The notes below the pieces were generated by a model. That model was not told where the DNA came from and did no database searches. It saw nothing but the letters and a program-made list of their open reading frames with translations. Position numbers and translations under genes: made by a program. This document shows, one piece after another, positions 11,673-24,537 of a DNA stretch of 39,494 nt. The stretch lies in assembly GCA_010405405.1 (NCBI GenBank), contig MU004234.1, positions 2,068,882 through 2,108,375 of the forward strand. Direction: 5' to 3'. This DNA is from Microthyrium microscopicum. Its lineage: Eukaryota; Ascomycota; Dothideomycetes; Microthyriales; Microthyriaceae. Position 1 is the first letter of the stretch; each line of letters starts with the position of its first letter.

Positions 11673-12328
11673 GGCTGAATCCGCGATCAGAATATCAAAA
11701 CGTCAAGGTCCGAAGGAGGGAAGAAAAACTTCCGAATGAGCCTGAATAGCGGACTTGATGGAGACTGTATGTCGCAGTATGGAGCAGCCGGGACAAGTTA
11801 TGAAATGGTGTGGAGCAAAGAGCAAAATATGGTGGGCAGAAATGAAAGGGCCAGGAAGCACCGAGATAAACCATCCAGCGACCATCATACCTTCCGTGAA
11901 AGGAAAGTGTGCTAGCTGAAAGTCCTAACCCGGTTTGGTAATAAAGTCGGGGATGATCGAGGTGTTCCTGCCAACTTGGGAAGCGTAGAGCCACTGCAGC
12001 GCATGAGGTGTTCCTGCTTTCTCTAGAATTGGTTGCAGCTCCTCAACTACCAGATTGCCTAGCTCTTCATCTCCATATTTATTCTGCGATACTATAGAAA
12101 TGCAACAGAGTTGATAACATAGCGCTTTTCGGTCTGTGATTCTGCGTTAGCTGTTGGTGAACATTCCAAGCCCAACTTTTGCCAGCTCTTCACCAGCAAC
12201 ATTGTCCATTGTTCACGGGCATGGAACTTGCCGCCACGGCCTAGAGAGCGCCATGAATATCAAAACGTCCATGTCTACTGGCGAAAACTCGCATCAACCT
12301 GAACAGGTAGCTCTAACATTGGTATATA
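11673..12328. other. Intergenic region between RNase H gene B and the MFS gene
   Basis: About 650 bp. A minus-strand frame at 11695-11994 reads through it, but it has no recognisable domain and lies in the expected promoter of RNase H gene B. Nothing else is seen. Confidence 0.4.
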
Positions 12329-14272
12329 TTACAAGCTTTGCATCCCTCTAGTCTCTATAGGGAGTAGACACATCGCAACAAACGATACAAGATACAGACC
12401 TCCAGCCGCCAGAATTGGAGCCGAAGGATTGATTTTACCCGTCTGCGCCGCAATCATAGGAGCCGATAATCCAGCAAGACGGTTTAAAAGACTGGCGATT
12501 CCAGAGCCAGTTCCTCGAACGGGTGCGGGAAATACTTCTGGGGTATATGCGTAAATGACTCCGTACATAACATTCTATAGCACTATCAGTAACAGCAGCG
12601 AAGACAAAAAGATAGGGACTTACAGAAAAGAGACTCTGTATGCACGCTGCAAATGTCTGCCACGGTGGGTAGCCGGAAAGTGTGAAGAGAAAAAGACTGA
12701 ATCCAGTGACTAGGGTCGATATGGCCATGGTTCCTTTCCTGCCGAAGCGTGGTTGGTCTACTGTATATGCGGCAATGAAACTGCCGGGTACTCCAGCGAC
12801 GGCGGTGATGAGGAAGTTGGTATAGACAACGTCAGTTGGGTTGAGGTCGCCTGCTTTACCATTGTGTTCCAGATATTGCGGCAAGAAGGCGTTGAATAGA
12901 GGATAGGCCCATCCAACACTTTACATGCTGTTAGTAGATTACGGAGAACGGATTGAGGATTTCATACGTGAGCCAGATAACCCAGATCAAGGCAGTCGTA
13001 ATGCCAAGCTTCCAGCCATCAAACAGAGCCCCAACTTTGTCGACGGAGAACTTTCCAGTCTTTTTCGACATGTTGAGGCCAGGAAGAGCGCTATCTTCTC
13101 CTGCGAGTTGATGTAGAGTTTTCTCATCCAGCCAGGTTTTGCCTCCGTTGTATCTAGCGATACGTTGAACCACTTCTATGGCCTCTGATTGTCTGTTTCT
13201 GGACAGCAGATATTTCGGCGACTCGAGAAGATTGAAGAGAAAGAACCGGCAAACAAACATGAATAGAGTGAATAGTCCAAGAACAGCAATGAAGTAGCGC
13301 CAGCCACGGTTGTCTTTCGACTCGCAGCAGGGTTGTTGGCCACCAGTCGCAAAGCATGGAGAAAGGTTTGCGGCACATGAATATCGAGGTATGAAATACC
13401 AGGCAACTGTATGATAGATTAGTGGTGCTTGGGAGAGATGCGCGAGATATGTCTTACTTATCGCCGCCGTGAGCTGACCAAAAGGCCACCAAGCGCTCAG
13501 TAGCGTAAGTAGCTTGTTGTCCGCCATGGGAAGAAACTCCAAAAATAATGCGCCATCCACAGGAAGATTCCCGCCTACTCCAAAGCCCATGAGCGCAAAG
13601 AGAAGAGCAGTAGTAGCCCATGTTGGCCCAAACGATATCAAGACACCAAAAAAGCCAGTGATGAACAAAGTCGTGTTGAACGTAATGCGGCGGCCAAGAG
13701 TATCACTTAGAAATCCCCACGCAACACTGCCGAAGCCCATGCCGACATATAGAATCATAGTCGTGTACCGGACTGAAGTCTCTGACAAACCAAATTCAGT
13801 TTGTAGAGATGGTAAGCTTAATGAAAGTCCCTGAAAAAATGTTAGGCTAACAAGTGCATGTATATGAAAGACTTATATACCACTAGCCAGAGACTGATGA
13901 CATTGTTAGCACATATTCGCAGGCCGAGGACGAGTGAGACTGACTTATCTGCAAACCAGCCAAAACCACACAGAATGAAAAGTTCCCATTGGTACTTGCC
14001 CATCCCAATATCTTGGATAGCTCGGTTGATGATTTTACTCTGTCCTATTTGAAAACCCCTTAGTCCAGCCTAGTAGCCAGCCAGAGTAACATACGTTCGT
14101 ACAAGTCCGCGCCCATAAGATCATGCTCCAATTCATTTCGAAGTTGCTCCACCAACACATCCGAATCCGGTAACAGCGGCGCATCGTCCTCTTCAAAGTT
14201 GGCATCTCCGTAATCATCTCGGTCGCCATTCAGCGGCTGCCGAGCCTCCTCATCTTCCTGAGAAGCCCGCAT
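12329..14272 (-). CDS. MFS transporter, SVOP/sugar-porter-like, seven exons
   Basis: Exons 14272-14095, 14044-13945, 13893-13881, 13830-13458, 13406-12968, 12918-12624 and 12574-12329 give 547 residues; all six introns are 49-51 bp and keep the frame. The third exon is only 13 nt. The N-terminus is acidic and contains DDAPLL, a dileucine-type sorting signal. INRAIQDIGMGKYQWELF and GWFADNLW before helix 1 and the loop motif DTLGRR are typical of a fungal MFS group related to synaptic-vesicle-2/SVOP-like and sugar porters. A large lumenal or extracellular loop holds several Cys (YSCAANLSPCFATGG). The C-half motif YTPEVFPAPVRGTGSG is the usual PESPR-like signature. The substrate is unknown; the dileucine signal suggests vacuolar or endosomal delivery. 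It lies 856 bp downstream of the phosphatase gene on the same strand. Confidence 0.85.
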
Positions 14273-15128
14273 GGCTGATCCGGGACTTTGGGACTGTTAG
14301 TGGATCCCGGACTTCTACCTAGCGGCGTGACTGCCAACGGATGAATCAAGCAACAGGCGGTCGTATATAAAAGCAAACTGATTCCCGCCCATCATCCAGC
14401 AGCATGGCGGTTTTTGTCTTGTGATGGGTGCGAGTTGAGATTGAGATCCGTTGTGTTTCAGACGCGCGAGGTTAACAGGTGTCTCAATAATCGGATACGG
14501 CGGCAAGGCGGATAGAAGACTAGCGCGCGTCTGTGAGGATCGAGCATCAGCCAATCATATTTCCCTCTTATGACAAGGATTATCCACCCCCGAGGCTGAA
14601 ACTCGTGGGCAAGGCTGGGATTGCGATCATCTAATTCAGCGTTGGTTTTGTCAGTGGAATCTATATTGAGTAAGTATAATTTGCATTCTTTGACTTCCTT
14701 TCCGAGCGCTTGCATTGGACTACTTAATGTCGAAAGGCGACAAATCCTTGCTATAGCCGAAGGACGAAGACACTGACCGTTTCTTATCTTGAAAGGCCTC
14801 TAGCATACCACATAAATAGTTGTACAGAAGATCTGTTGGTTGTCTCAAAAGTAAGAAGGCAAAAATAAAACACGAGAATCTAAAGTATCTACCCTATAAC
14901 ATACCCAATAAACCAGATGTGGCTACATCCTTCAGTGCAGAAATACTGATGACTTCAAACCCCCAAGCTATTTGCATGTTCGTGGGGAAGTCAGCTTCTG
15001 ATTTAAAATACCTTATCGATCTAATATAATCACTACGTAGCCCAGACAGGGCGGGAATCTAAGGTCCGCTGTCAAGATGTCTTTTGTAACGTTAATCTTT
15101 TCCACAAGCCTGTCCCGGATAATTTGCC
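14273..15128. other. Intergenic region between phosphatase and MFS genes
   Basis: About 850 bp holding the 3' end of the phosphatase transcript and the promoter of the MFS gene. A minus-strand frame at 14458-14715 is not recognised and has no intron-linked partner. Confidence 0.4.
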
Positions 15129-16920
15129 TCATGCAGCTATTGTGCCATCGTAGTCCTTACGACTGAAAATGTCTGTCACACTGTAGTTCCCAAAGCATGC
15201 AAACTGGTAGTTTGCCAATTCAGTCGCGCTCTGTTGACTGGCGACAAAGCTCTCGAGAGAGCACAATCCGTCAGTCCGGTCTGCGCAATCACCACCACGG
15301 ATAGAATTCAGAGGGAGAATGCCATTGTTCAGACGCATTCGAACGAACTTGTTGGTCGCGTTCTTTGGGCTATAGCCGTACTGCTCAGGGAAATAGGCGG
15401 TTCGCGCGGCTGAAACGGTCTCTGGATCAGGGGAGGCACATCCAATGACTTCGGTAATCAGCCTGGCGCCAAAAGGCGTCATTTTAGAAAGTATGAACTT
15501 TCGAGCTGGGTCCGGCGGGTAGTCGAGATTAGGCGCGTCCTTGAAATAATCAACAGACATGGCTGTCAGGACTGACACAATAATATCGTCGTGAGAGAAG
15601 TCTGAGTACATTTTTGCGCCGAGAGGGAAATCTTCGGGATTGTTGGTCATGGTATAATTGACGCTGCTGTTTGAAGAGGTAATGTACTGATTCGTGAGCC
15701 TGGCGAGTAGTTCCTGTAGATAGCCAACGCCCTGCGCGCGTCCTGTGGGATTTCCATAGGCGTAGTCGTAGTAGTATTCAATGTCCAGGGAGTTCTCAAA
15801 CCCAGACCATTCGTCTGCAGTGAATAAAGTACAGAAGTCCGATTGACCAATGTATGCTGTCTCATAAGCACATATGCTCTAAAAGTTCCGTTAATTCTTT
15901 TCAGTGGACTTGAATGCTCTAGCTTACCTGCATAGCGTATGTGTCATTCACTGTCAAGTTAAATCCGCTAGGAGCATATTTTTGGAACCTGTCTGTCGCA
16001 TTTTGAAGATAGCTCTGGAGATACTGGTTTGCAATTTGGTCACCCAAGTCCAAAGTGGGCTCATTGTCGGAATCAATACAGCTATCATAGCTGGCCAGCG
16101 TATTGTTTTCAACTCCACCCTCGGGAATAACCACTACGTCAAACGCCGTCGTCGCGTTTGATAGACTTGGGTTGGAAACGGCCAGAAATGACGGTCCAAA
16201 GAATCCGAGAGACCAATTTATCTGAGAGTTCTGTATGCGGGACTGACTTGTGGTTCGAAGGACGGGTTTCGGCCTTTCTGTTCCATTGGGAAAGCTCGCT
16301 ATAAGTCGTTAGCAATAAATAACCTGCTGCATGGCAATAATCGATTTCTATCGGAGAGTTGCATAGCTGGCCGCGATGTCATGACAGGATTCCTTTAAGA
16401 TTGACAATAAACATAGGGCTGGTGGGGAGTAACGTCCGGAATGGTCTCAGAACTTACAATTATACGACAACTGTCCAGCGCTAGCATTGAAGAGTGTTCT
16501 ACCGTAGCGATTCCAGAAGGCTACTCCTGATGTGAATTCGGTGATAGCGCCAACTCCAGTCAGGAGCCCTTCGCCCATGGTGTATTTGTATGTGTTCAGA
16601 AATACCAGAGGTCCACTCCATTTCTCTGATGACTGGGTTTCCGAGAAGTTTGATACTTTCTGGCCAAATCTCTCGTCATTAGAGCCATCATCATAGAAAG
16701 AAGTTGGAAACCGTTGGGCATGGCGTTGCAGTGAATGAGCCTGTTCTATTTGGCAACCATCTGGAAGCCCCACATCCTGTACACCGAAGTAATCGTCCGG
16801 GTTATCTCGGTATGGCGATATCTGACCCCAATGCTGCGAAATATCGTTCAGATCTGTAAGTATAATTTGGCCACTTGATAGTCTTGCCAAAATGGCAAGT
16901 AGAGTTGTAAGATAAAACAT
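15129..16920 (-). CDS. Secreted histidine acid phosphatase (phytase-like)
   Basis: Exons 16920-16458, 16298-15928 and 15878-15129 give 527 residues. The ATG at 16920 starts a signal peptide (MFYLTTLLAILARLSSG); an upstream in-frame extension is ignored. Intron 1 is 159 bp and intron 2 is 49 bp, both with standard ends. The enzyme hydrolyses phosphomonoesters through a phosphohistidine. The active-site signature is RHAQRFP at 66-72 with nucleophile H67; the usual Gly after His is Ala here. The proton-donor motif is HD at 374-375 (DFSHDD). LRTTSQ and GFFGPSF are family hallmarks, and there are many N-glycosylation sequons. Length fits fungal extracellular HAPs. Whether phytate is the substrate cannot be told from sequence. 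Confidence 0.85.
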
Positions 16921-19900
16921 CGTGATGTTCACAGACTTTGGAGCCTCACAGGGTCTTAATTGAAAGCTTGTATGAAAGCTTGGGTGGCTGGAAGGTTCTT
17001 GAGCGCAGATCCAGGCGTAGGTTGCATTCTTGTGCAAGGCTCCGGATCCCGCAGGCTCAATTATGTATCCTTTATCATCTAATCGAGTGGAGGTGTTGAG
17101 CTCCGCGCACTTGGGTAGCTCCGCATGGTGGAATGAATGCTACCTTAGTGTCACCGAACAGTGAACACGGAACACGGACTGCGAGGTCTTCATGTCCTTT
17201 TGTATGGAATCAACACAAGTTTTGTGGACCAAATTGTCGAATATTGCTTGCAGCCGAAGGTTCAAGAAAGATGACGGAGCATCGCCGCGCAGATCTTGCT
17301 GCACGAAGATTGAGCTGATTTCTCATTGGATCTGCGAAAACTAAACATGCATGCTAAGCAGCTAAGGTACGAGTCGCAACAAAAACCGGAAAGGTTGCAA
17401 CTTCACTAAGCTTAGTACAGAAGTCTACACAGACGCAACAGAAGTGCATCTGCAAGGTTTCCACCTGCCCAATTTAATAGATCGACCTAGTCCATACCAA
17501 GCTTTGGCGATAGACCAGCGAATTGATTGGCTCTACTCAGACATACAATAGCCGCCAGTACGGTAGGAATCGAAATGCTTTGTGCTTCATGGTTTTCCAT
17601 AGAATCAATCGATGTCGCTTTTATATGGCTGAATATGAATACACTGAACAACAGAGTATAGCAGACGATGTTATGGCAGTTCATGAGAACCAACAATTTC
17701 CTCTCGTGTTCTACCGTTTTCAGTTCTGTAGACATGGTTGAAAAGAGCTATGACCTTACTCTACCTTCGTTTTGGAAAAGCTCAAAGCTAATGTTTCTTC
17801 GTTCATAATCTGCTTGGTTCCGAGAGAACGAGTTCGGGTAAGGGAAGAGCGTACGCTAGGCTTCTCCCTGATACCGGACCATTAATGAACATATCCACTA
17901 GCAACTCCAAATGTTTCAAGGTGAACGAAGGCGGCAGCGGAGAGAGCATTATCTACAGCTCGGGTGGTTTAATGAAATCTCTACAAGCAGTCGACCAAAT
18001 CAACAGCTTACAAAATGATGGACTAGGAAAACATTAATAAAAAAGTCAAACGAAAAAAATACATAACATCAAATAAACATGTTCTACAAATATCAAGATA
18101 TTTTAGCAACCATAAATGCTAATGAAAAGACCAGCTCGGGAATTGAACTGTCGAAAACTTTCATCAGTGGCTGTCGCCAGGTCCACCTCGTTATTCTTGC
18201 AATCAGGGAGGGTCACAATTGAATCCGGTTACCCAAGTTGAAATCTAAATTCCAAACAAGGCTAGCCGACCTCGTACCGTGAGACAGACCTTGGTCTTCA
18301 TGTCGAGCCTCTCACACCGAATTATTATGCAAATGATCAACTCTTGTACATATAGAACTAATGGAAATCGAATATTAATATTGCTAACACAGAACTATGT
18401 CAAGCTTTTTACACCCAAGTTGCAATGCATTATATCGAGAATATCCCCACCAGAAATGCTGGAAGTTATAGAACGATTTGCATGTCCCGATATATGTCGG
18501 GGTGCCCAACCGCCATATCACTCTAGATTGTTTATGCTACCGATCCAGTGTCTATCATAATCTAGACCCACCTTCAACGGACCACACCTTTACTGATCTC
18601 ACCAGCTGATTGAAACTTGATAGATACGGCGATTCATTCGTTCTAAAAAGTCAAAAGATTAATCTGAGCAGAAGACATCTAACAAGTCCCTTGAACCACC
18701 TAATCTGTCCAGAGACCTATATATGTAGAGATTCCGAATCCCACGAGCCATCGTGTTTCTACTGTCTTAGTCAGGTGGGCGGGGAAATTGGACTCTTTAG
18801 GAGTTTGGGAGGCGCACTTATGCAATTGCTCAACGTATCGCGAACACGCGAACACAGGATCGATGGGAATCAATTGTAGATTTGGACAAAGCAGGCCATT
18901 TTCTCCGTTTTGATACATGTGCGCGACAGTTTCTCTTTCTATTTCGTCTGAGCGGAGTCGTGCCTATTCTAGACATCTCAACACCTTCATCAAAAGCACA
19001 AAGTTCACAGGCCCATTACACCAAACATGTCTGATATTCTAATATCGAGATCAGGAAATCACAAGCTAACTAGCATTTCTTTACATGTTCTCAGTTTGTC
19101 AAGGAACTTTCAGCCAAGGGCATTGGTGTAAACATCAGTGAATCAAAGGACACGAAAGCTGCGAAGGGAATGCACTGGCCGATCACTGCGCTGTATATAG
19201 TCGTGAGCAGATGGTAAGATCTTCTCCATTATATGTTCTCCTAAAGCTATCTTTCCCATTGGAGCGAATGCCATGCGGAGGGGTCTCAAGGCGCAAAACG
19301 AAACTTTGCAAGACACATGCTTACTCACTGTAGGAGAAAACTTATAGAGCGTCGAGAAACAACGCCGGAGACTTTCCAGCAAGCCCCATGGTTTACACAT
19401 TACCACCTATATTCTCGAAAAGTACCAACTTCCGGACTTTTCCTCGAATACCTACAAGAAGCCAAGCGTCTTCTGACGAGTTTGCAACCCCTTAATGTCG
19501 CAGGCAGCTGTAAGTTACTCGAACATGCTTGTAGACACCGAAGCTGCCCTCCTGGAGCTGCCGGCTTCTCGCCCACCAGCTGCCGGCCATTATTGCAGGT
19601 CGCGCACGACGTGGAGACGCATCGACTTGTGCGCGCGAAAAGCGGTCCTGCCCAAGCAGGCAACAGCTACTCGCCCACAACATTCGACCAACCATAATAA
19701 GGGACCGCATGGTCACACCGAGCGGCGAGCCCATAAGCAAAAATCGAAAACGCGTTCACTGTACTCGAATGCGAGCAAGAGCGACCACCAGCGCAAATGA
19801 GATCGGACTCTAGGACCTTCGACGAGACAAGAATTTTAGCGACCAAGTGAATCCCCGCGCACAAAAGAAGCTACGAAAACTAGAGTCTAAGCTAAACTCG

Positions 19901-20760
19901 GAAGCATAATGGGGTAGGAAAATGCACTATTTGCATAATAAGGTTGTGAGAACTGCTGGCATAAGAGAGAGAGCAAATGAGCTAAAGTACTGCAGTTGCC
20001 CTAGCAAACGACAATCAGTACACTTAACACCGCAGTCCTAGATGCAGCTATAAATCTGGATTGGGGGAGATCAGATAGCCAATATTCCTTGAATACTATC
20101 AGCATTTCTTCGAAGTGATCAACGATGGTATGTGGACTAGAGCTGCGTGTCAATATCCCGATTCCTGTTTACAAGCTGATACGTAGGGCTACATTATCAG
20201 CTGGTCCATTTGGAAATGAATGGCGCCACCTGCTAAAAATAATCGTCAGTCAGTCAGCACTATGCAGCTAATGTGTTGTTCGATCAACCCGCATTCCAGT
20301 CACAGGAATTCAGTGCGACACAAGGACGCTTTGGATAATATCAACCAGCGATTTCGTTCTCCCTCAGCCTCCCGCTAGCTTGGCAATGCCCTCTTTGTCG
20401 AAAATGCCAAACAACGTTGATGGGCTAGTAATGAAAGTTTGGGACGTTTCCATGTCTACAGTCAGAGAACTTCGATTGTTTCGCTACCAATAAGGCTGTC
20501 GATGACACTATAGAACATCAATCTAGTAAGAACATGCCTTTCAATGGCAAGGATTGCATGGGCCGGTGTAAGTTCAAGATCTTCCAAGGAGAGGCTGCGC
20601 TCTTCCAACGATGAGATGCGCCTGAGCAAATATTACAACAACCCATATGCTATTGCCTAACTGAGAAGCTCACCTTCCAATGGTTATAGTGTTTGGTTTC
20701 CTTCAGAGCTGTCGAACAGCTACCGTAGCGTGGAGGGGGGAGTAAAGGACTTGATATTTT
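16921..20760. other. Gene-poor region
   Basis: About 3.8 kb with only short, unrecognised frames, for example 18279-18560 (+) and 18610-18879 (+). A GC-richer patch near 19490-19700 has overlapping open frames on both strands, 19495-19800 (+) among them, with no domain, signal peptide or splice partners; it may be a relic. The left end is the promoter of the phosphatase gene. Confidence 0.4.
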
Positions 20761-21300
20761 GATGAAACTACATGATCTTTTGAAGTCTTTTTAGAAGTCT
20801 ATTCTTTTCTAGAAGATGATGTCTTGAGTAGACCTTATGTTCTATGAATAAAAGTAATTACGACTAAAGATAAAGAAGGCACGATAGGATGTTGGTAAGA
20901 ATAAAAGGATAAAGTATAGGAGCTAAATAGATCGGGGGCTATATACATAAGCTTGGTAAGTTATACTTTATTATTGTGAAACCCTTAGTAAAATGTAGTC
21001 GTGATTCTGCCTCGCCTGACTAAGCTATAGCGTATTGATCTAGCCCGATTTGTAGTTCGAATTGTAATTTATAAAAAAAAAAGTACTTATTACTAGTTGT
21101 CTTGCTCTTTTAATCCTTTAATGAATTTAGTGGTGATTTTTTTGCCCCTCTTTATAGCTATGACATGGCTAAAAAATAGCTAAAACATAGTTTTTTTAGA
21201 AAATGCTTTTTTGAACAGAAAATATAGGTTTTCTAAAACAGGTATCTTCTCTTAGAAAGCGGCATCGATTGTACCTCTCTGTAGAATATACATTTTCTTG
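20761..21300. mobile_element. Possible transposon or solo-LTR remnant
   Basis: A more AT-rich stretch with short A and T runs, starting soon after a GGGGGG run near 20736. TGTTGG at 20890, followed by ATAAAAGG and a TATATA box near 20940, resembles the left part of fungal Copia LTRs. No matching CAACA end or target duplication was found. Composition and features suggest a decayed element, but the class is uncertain. Confidence 0.2.
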
Positions 21301-21458
21301 TCTAGAAGCTTCATAGGATGATCACTGGTAAATTTCCTCTACCCCCCCTCGCGCGCTACGGTACCTAGCAAGGAACACCAAGCAGGTAATGGTAGTGGGC
21401 AGAAACTCAGTATTGTTCAGTGCTAGTAGCAAGCGAACGCGAAGTTGTGATCACGAAA

Positions 21459-23422
21459 TCAGGATTTAGTTTTATTGTTTATGTCTCGGCTTTCTTTCTG
21501 TTCGGGAGTAGCTGATTGCTTTTGGTAGCAAAACAAGCTGACGACAAAGGCTGCAACAGCAAAGCCCATCAGAGTCCGATTCTGCAATACAAACCCCCTG
21601 TCATATGCTCTCTTGACAGACAGAGTCTGCGTAGGAGAAAACTTGTCAAGTCTTGTCGGAATATTGAGTAGCTTGGTCAAGTCATCGGCAGGCAGCGACC
21701 CAGCCAAATCATTTTGGACAGCCCTATTCAACAGAGCCTGGCAAAGAGCGCTTCCAAGAACACCGCCAAACACACGAACTTGAGTAACTGCACCAACGGC
21801 GATAGCTATGTTCAATTAGTTTCGATCATTCATAATGGTTGATACGGTCTGAACTGACCACGATCCTCTGCTGAAACTGCAAATCTGGCAACGACCAGAA
21901 CGCTAGAGAGGGAGAGTCCAAAACCAATGCCTAATATTGATTGAAATCCATACTGGCGGGTGGTCTCTGACCCTAAAGACTTCAAGGACGACATGAGGCC
22001 AAGCCCAAGGACTTGGGTGCCTGTTCCTGCCAAGAGAACATAAGAGGCAATGCTGGTGTGATTGCAAAGATAGCCACCGATCGCAGATCCAAATGCTGAA
22101 GATACCAGTAACGGCAGCATCCTGATACCTGCAGCCACAGGCGATAGACTCTGCGCCAACTGGTAGCGCTGTGGAAGAAAAATGATAGTTGCAACAAATG
22201 GAAATCCGGTCAAGAAGGCGGTTCTGTTACAATGATTAGCACCTTTTTCACCAGAGAGTATTAGACTTACATGATGGCTGCTGAGACCACTCGTCTAGTC
22301 AACAGAGTTGCAGGAAAGATAGGAAGAATTGCCTTGAATTTGTGTCCAAAGGTCAACAAGTACTCCCATCCAGCGAACGCTATCATTAGCATCGCCGAGA
22401 GCACGCCGAAGATGATCATGACATGGCTTTTCCAGCCGGATCTAAGACTACCTTGCTCAAGCGCTAGGATGAGGAGAGTAGACCCTGTCAAGGAAAGAAG
22501 ACATCCAGCAATGTCTACGCGTACCAGGCCTCGGAACCCTATAGGTGGAATATTCGAGTTTGCGGGAAAGAAGCGGAAGACACAAATGATGATGACAACT
22601 CCAAATGGGATGCTAAAGTCGACATAGTCAGCACTGTCAATTACGCGGCACTGGAAGCAACTCACTTCAAGTTGAAGATCCATCTCCAGGTAGATTTAGA
22701 AGTAATGATACCGCCCAGGATTGGGCCGCAGATACTTGACAGGGCAAATATAAAGCCTTGTAGTCCTGATACCAGTCCTTGCCTTCCTTCTGGCGCAATC
22801 TCAATCATTACTGTCATCGCTAGAATGTAGACACCTGCTCCACCAATTCCTTGAATAGCGCGGAATGATATTCTTGAAGGGTTAGCATATTTTGCTGCTC
22901 TGAAACAACACAGTAAAGAAATCTTACAATTGGTTCATTGATTGGGCAAGGCCACACCCCAAAGAAGACAGGGTGAAAATGAATACGGCAGTGACAAATG
23001 CTGACTTTTGTCCAAAGATGTCGCCGCATCTTGCAAAGATGATCAGAAAGCCTGTATGAGGTCAAAAACTACTGCGCATATGATCAGGGCCGTATCGTAC
23101 CAGTATATGTTAGCATGTACGAAACAACAATCCAATTCGATCTTTCAAAGTCGCCTAGATTGGAAGAAATATCGATCAAGGCTGTAGCGATGATGGTGGT
23201 TTCCATTACTGAGAGAAATAGTCCTAAGGACAACCTATTTAGCTGTCAGCGTATGAGTCTGCCGGAAACTATCTCAAGGTGTTAATACATCGTGACGGTG
23301 ATCCAAAGACGCCAGCCATGAATTGGTGGTACTTGAGCCACTTGGGCTGATTCAGAGCAGCCATGGCTTGATGATGAGGCCGATAGACTCTTCTCAACAT
23401 CATTTGCTTGCTGCTCGGTCAT
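21459..23422 (-). CDS. DHA2-type MFS exporter (14-helix drug/metabolite efflux), seven exons
   Basis: Exons 23422-23289, 23234-23101, 23051-22928, 22872-22666, 22612-22271, 22223-21859 and 21805-21459 give 550 residues; introns are 47-55 bp and all keep the frame. The start MTEQQANDVEKS leads to GWRLWITV and LSVMETTIIATALIDI, the typical first helix of fungal DHA2 pumps. Motif A is GDIFGQK. RAIQGIGGAG and motif C (GPILGGIITS) follow, then WRWIFNLNIPFG. Family members use the proton gradient to export toxic compounds or secondary metabolites across the plasma membrane. Two donors are atypical (GTATTA in intron 1, GTCAGT in intron 6), but the spliced protein is continuous across them. The SDR gene lies upstream on the same strand, 1.1 kb away. 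Confidence 0.87.
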
Positions 23423-24537
23423 TGAGCTGATATTTTGGAGCCCCTGGCAGTAGCAATGCTTTCTGCGGTGCGAGCTCTACTAAACCGACTGATATCAGTA
23501 TGGGCATTTGGATGCTAGTAGTGTTTTGGCTAGTATGGCAAGATAGTGTGGACACTTGACAGGCCTATTTGAGGGAAAAGTAGTAAGTATGCCGCCAGCT
23601 ACAAGCACTTCAGCCGGGTGGCCAAAAAAGGTCAGGCACTGATCTATCCAAATTGACAGAGTCTGGTCCTTACAGCTAATCTACAAATTTGCATGATATA
23701 TCTGCAGTGAATGTGTTTCTCCAATCAGCAGTTATACAATCGGTCAAGGGGTACTTTGCTGCCAGACGTATATGACTTGGCAAGGAAGGCTTATCTGGAT
23801 AAGGTTGATAATAGGCTCATTTAGGGTTTGAGGGCAAAAAGCTTCACAGCGGACCTCAGTTGTCAAAGCTCAAGATAGGCTCAAGCTAAGGCCTTGATGA
23901 ACAATTGTATTACACGTCATCCGACCTGGTAAGCTGTCAAAACAATGGACGCGTCTTGGCAGCTTCAAACAAGATCAGATACAGCCGCAGGAGTTGACGT
24001 TGATTGATTCTTTGCTGTATCACTACCGTGGTAATGCAAAGGAGAAATCTCTGCACAAGTTTCAGACAGAGCGCACAGAGCAGATCCCACGAGATGATGT
24101 GTTTCATACAAACAAGAAAAACAAAACCTGAAGCGAAGGTCGCTTGTGGCGATGAAGTCCCTTCACGGCTGCCTGTGAGCTAAAAGTAATCTCATATGTA
24201 TGCGGCAGGTAACATATTCGATCTCAATTGACCGGAATACTCTGAAAACGATATGCCAGGAGAAATACCGACTCATAGCTCTGGGACACAGATAGGCAGA
24301 AAAACGCATGAAATTGCTCGCGGCGCTTTATGCTACAGATATCTATAGTCAGCTGCTCTTATGACAAAGCTGGAGAACGATTCTAGGCGAACAAGTATGG
24401 CGTGTGAGTTAAAAAACTCACGGATACCGTGCTGTTTTCTGTCACACAACTCTTTGTTCTTGAAAACCTTTCTATTACCTTATATCCATCTAGAAACTCG
24501 ACACCTTACTTTAAGATCCACGTGAATAGCCTCGAAG
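23423..24537. other. Intergenic region upstream of the DHA2 exporter
   Basis: About 1.1 kb between the exporter start and the SDR stop. No gene was recognised. It should hold the exporter promoter and contains the perfect hairpin listed at 24404-24421. Confidence 0.4.
24404..24421. repeat. Perfect short inverted repeat 3' of the SDR gene
   Basis: GTGAGTT, a four-A loop, then AACTCAC: a 7-bp perfect stem. It lies 117 bp beyond the SDR stop codon. It may be part of the SDR 3' region or a binding site for a dimeric regulator of the exporter; no known consensus is claimed. Confidence 0.4.

Noticed and set aside
11695-11994. 99-residue minus-strand frame upstream of RNase H gene B
   Set aside because: Aromatic and Ser-rich without domain; more likely leader/promoter sequence.
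14458-14715. 85-residue minus-strand frame between phosphatase and MFS genes
   Set aside because: No domain, lies in the expected promoter of the MFS gene.
19495-19800. 101-residue plus-strand frame in a GC-richer patch
   Set aside because: Overlapped by open frames on the other strand, basic and low-complexity, no signal or domain; explained by local GC content.
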